Positions 5,316 through 5,938 of a stretch of 5,938 nucleotides of DNA are shown in pieces. Position 1 is the stretch's first letter, and each line of letters opens with the position of its first letter. The position numbers and the translations under genes were made by a program. The notes under the pieces are model-generated. The model was not told where the DNA came from. It ran no database searches and worked only from the letters and a program-made list of their open reading frames with translations. The stretch is from an uncultured Acidimicrobiaceae bacterium (GTDB lineage: Bacteria; Actinomycetota; Acidimicrobiia; Acidimicrobiales; Ilumatobacteraceae), in assembly GCA_903904615.1 (NCBI GenBank), contig CAIVDG010000302.1, forward strand, positions 1-5,938. The letters run 5' to 3'.

Positions 5316-5938
5316 ATGTCAGGCATCATTGAAGAAGCTCGTGAGTTCATTGCGAAGAACTGGTCTCCTGAAGTAGATCTGGCTGCATGGCGTGAACTCG
5401 TTGTAGATAATCACTGGGCTGCCTTGCGTTGGCCAACGCAATGGTTTGGGCGCGGACTCTCAGACGATGAAGCCGAAGCAGTGGAGAAAGTTTTCAGCGA
5501 CGCAAAAGTTCCAGGCCCGGGCCAAGACAAGTGGAACCTATGGGCCGGCACCATGGTGGGCTACGGCAGCGATGAATTGAAATCGAAATACATGCGGCCG
5601 CTCTTGCTAGATGAGGTTGCAATGTGTTTGTTGTACAGCGAACCAGGCGCAGGCTCCGACCTTGCGGGAATTCGCACCACCGCTGTGCGTGATGGTGACG
5701 AATGGGTAGTGAACGGCCAGAAGGTATGGACATCGGGAGCCAAGGCCGCCGACATTGGAATGTTGATCGCGCGTACCGATTGGGATCAACCAAAGCATCG
5801 CGGAATTTCTTTCTTCTGGCTTCCTATGAACCAACCTGGCGTTGAAGTACGACCATTACGACAAGCCACCGGCGATTCGCGATTCAACGAAGTGTTCATT
5901 ACTGATGCACGCGTGCCAAATACTCATGTTCTCGGCGA
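5316..5938 (+). CDS. Acyl-CoA dehydrogenase, N-terminal part (runs off the right edge)
   Basis: This FAD enzyme introduces the alpha-beta double bond in an acyl-CoA thioester and passes electrons to ETF. The frame is open for 207 codons to the window edge with no stop. The helical N-terminal domain covers about residues 1-103. The middle beta domain begins with the family signature LLYSEPGAGSDL (105-116), then NGQKVWTSGA (133-142), which supplies FAD-contacting residues. IARTD (151-155), RGISFF (162-167) and FNEVFITDARVP (190-201) follow. The C-terminal domain with the catalytic glutamate lies outside the window, so activity cannot be judged. The start is set by AGAAGGGGG at 5303-5311. The stretch before YSEPGAGSD is about 106 residues, somewhat short for the classic straight-chain enzymes. 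This is seen in several actinobacterial FadE-type paralogues, some used for steroid or branched substrates. The chain-length class and substrate are unknown. Confidence 0.93.
   Translation, partial: MSGIIEEAREFIAKNWSPEVDLAAWRELVVDNHWAALRWPTQWFGRGLSDDEAEAVEKVFSDAKVPGPGQDKWNLWAGTMVGYGSDELKSKYMRPLLLDEVAMCLLYSEPGAGSDLAGIRTTAVRDGDEWVVNGQKVWTSGAKAADIGMLIARTDWDQPKHRGISFFWLPMNQPGVEVRPLRQATGDSRFNEVFITDARVPNTHVLG

Overview
The window looks like ordinary chromosome from an actinobacterium of moderate GC content (by eye roughly half G+C). The coproheme decarboxylase of the HemQ type, the GroEL sequence, the actinobacterial-style lipoprotein and acyl-CoA dehydrogenase, and a mixed use of SD-led and possibly leaderless starts all fit. 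A freshwater or marine Acidimicrobiia-type lineage is my best guess, but this is inference from protein style and not from a marker gene. I see no tRNA, rRNA, CRISPR array, insertion sequence or phage gene.

Layout: (1) 1-621 is the C-terminal part of groEL, closed by a textbook intrinsic terminator at 653-687. (2) 688-768 is a short promoter/leader region with two dyad symmetries, leading into a 547-residue secreted lipoprotein (769-2412). The lipoprotein has a propeller-like body, an Ig-like domain and a separate C-terminal domain. (3) A long imperfect hairpin (2446-2492) overlaps the GTG start of a stand-alone ATP-grasp ligase (2485-3357). (4) This is followed 45 bp later by hemQ/chdC (3403-4077 with the start I prefer). 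(5) A 93-bp convergent gap separates hemQ from a zinc-dependent, probably NAD-linked, alcohol dehydrogenase on the minus strand (4171-5220). (6) A 95-bp divergent promoter region separates that gene from an acyl-CoA dehydrogenase that runs off the right edge (5316 to end).

Functionally these look like neighbours more than one pathway. They are a chaperonin, an envelope lipoprotein, an ATP-grasp enzyme of unknown substrate, the last step of coproporphyrin-dependent heme synthesis, and a divergent dehydrogenase pair that may share regulation in alcohol or acyl-CoA metabolism. I do not see a clear new defence or mobile system. The points most worth following are the 18-pair hairpin that buries the ATP-grasp start codon, the matching TANNNT boxes exactly 7 nt upstream of two start codons (suggesting leaderless transcripts), the architecture of the unassigned lipoprotein, and a shortened structural-zinc loop in the alcohol dehydrogenase.
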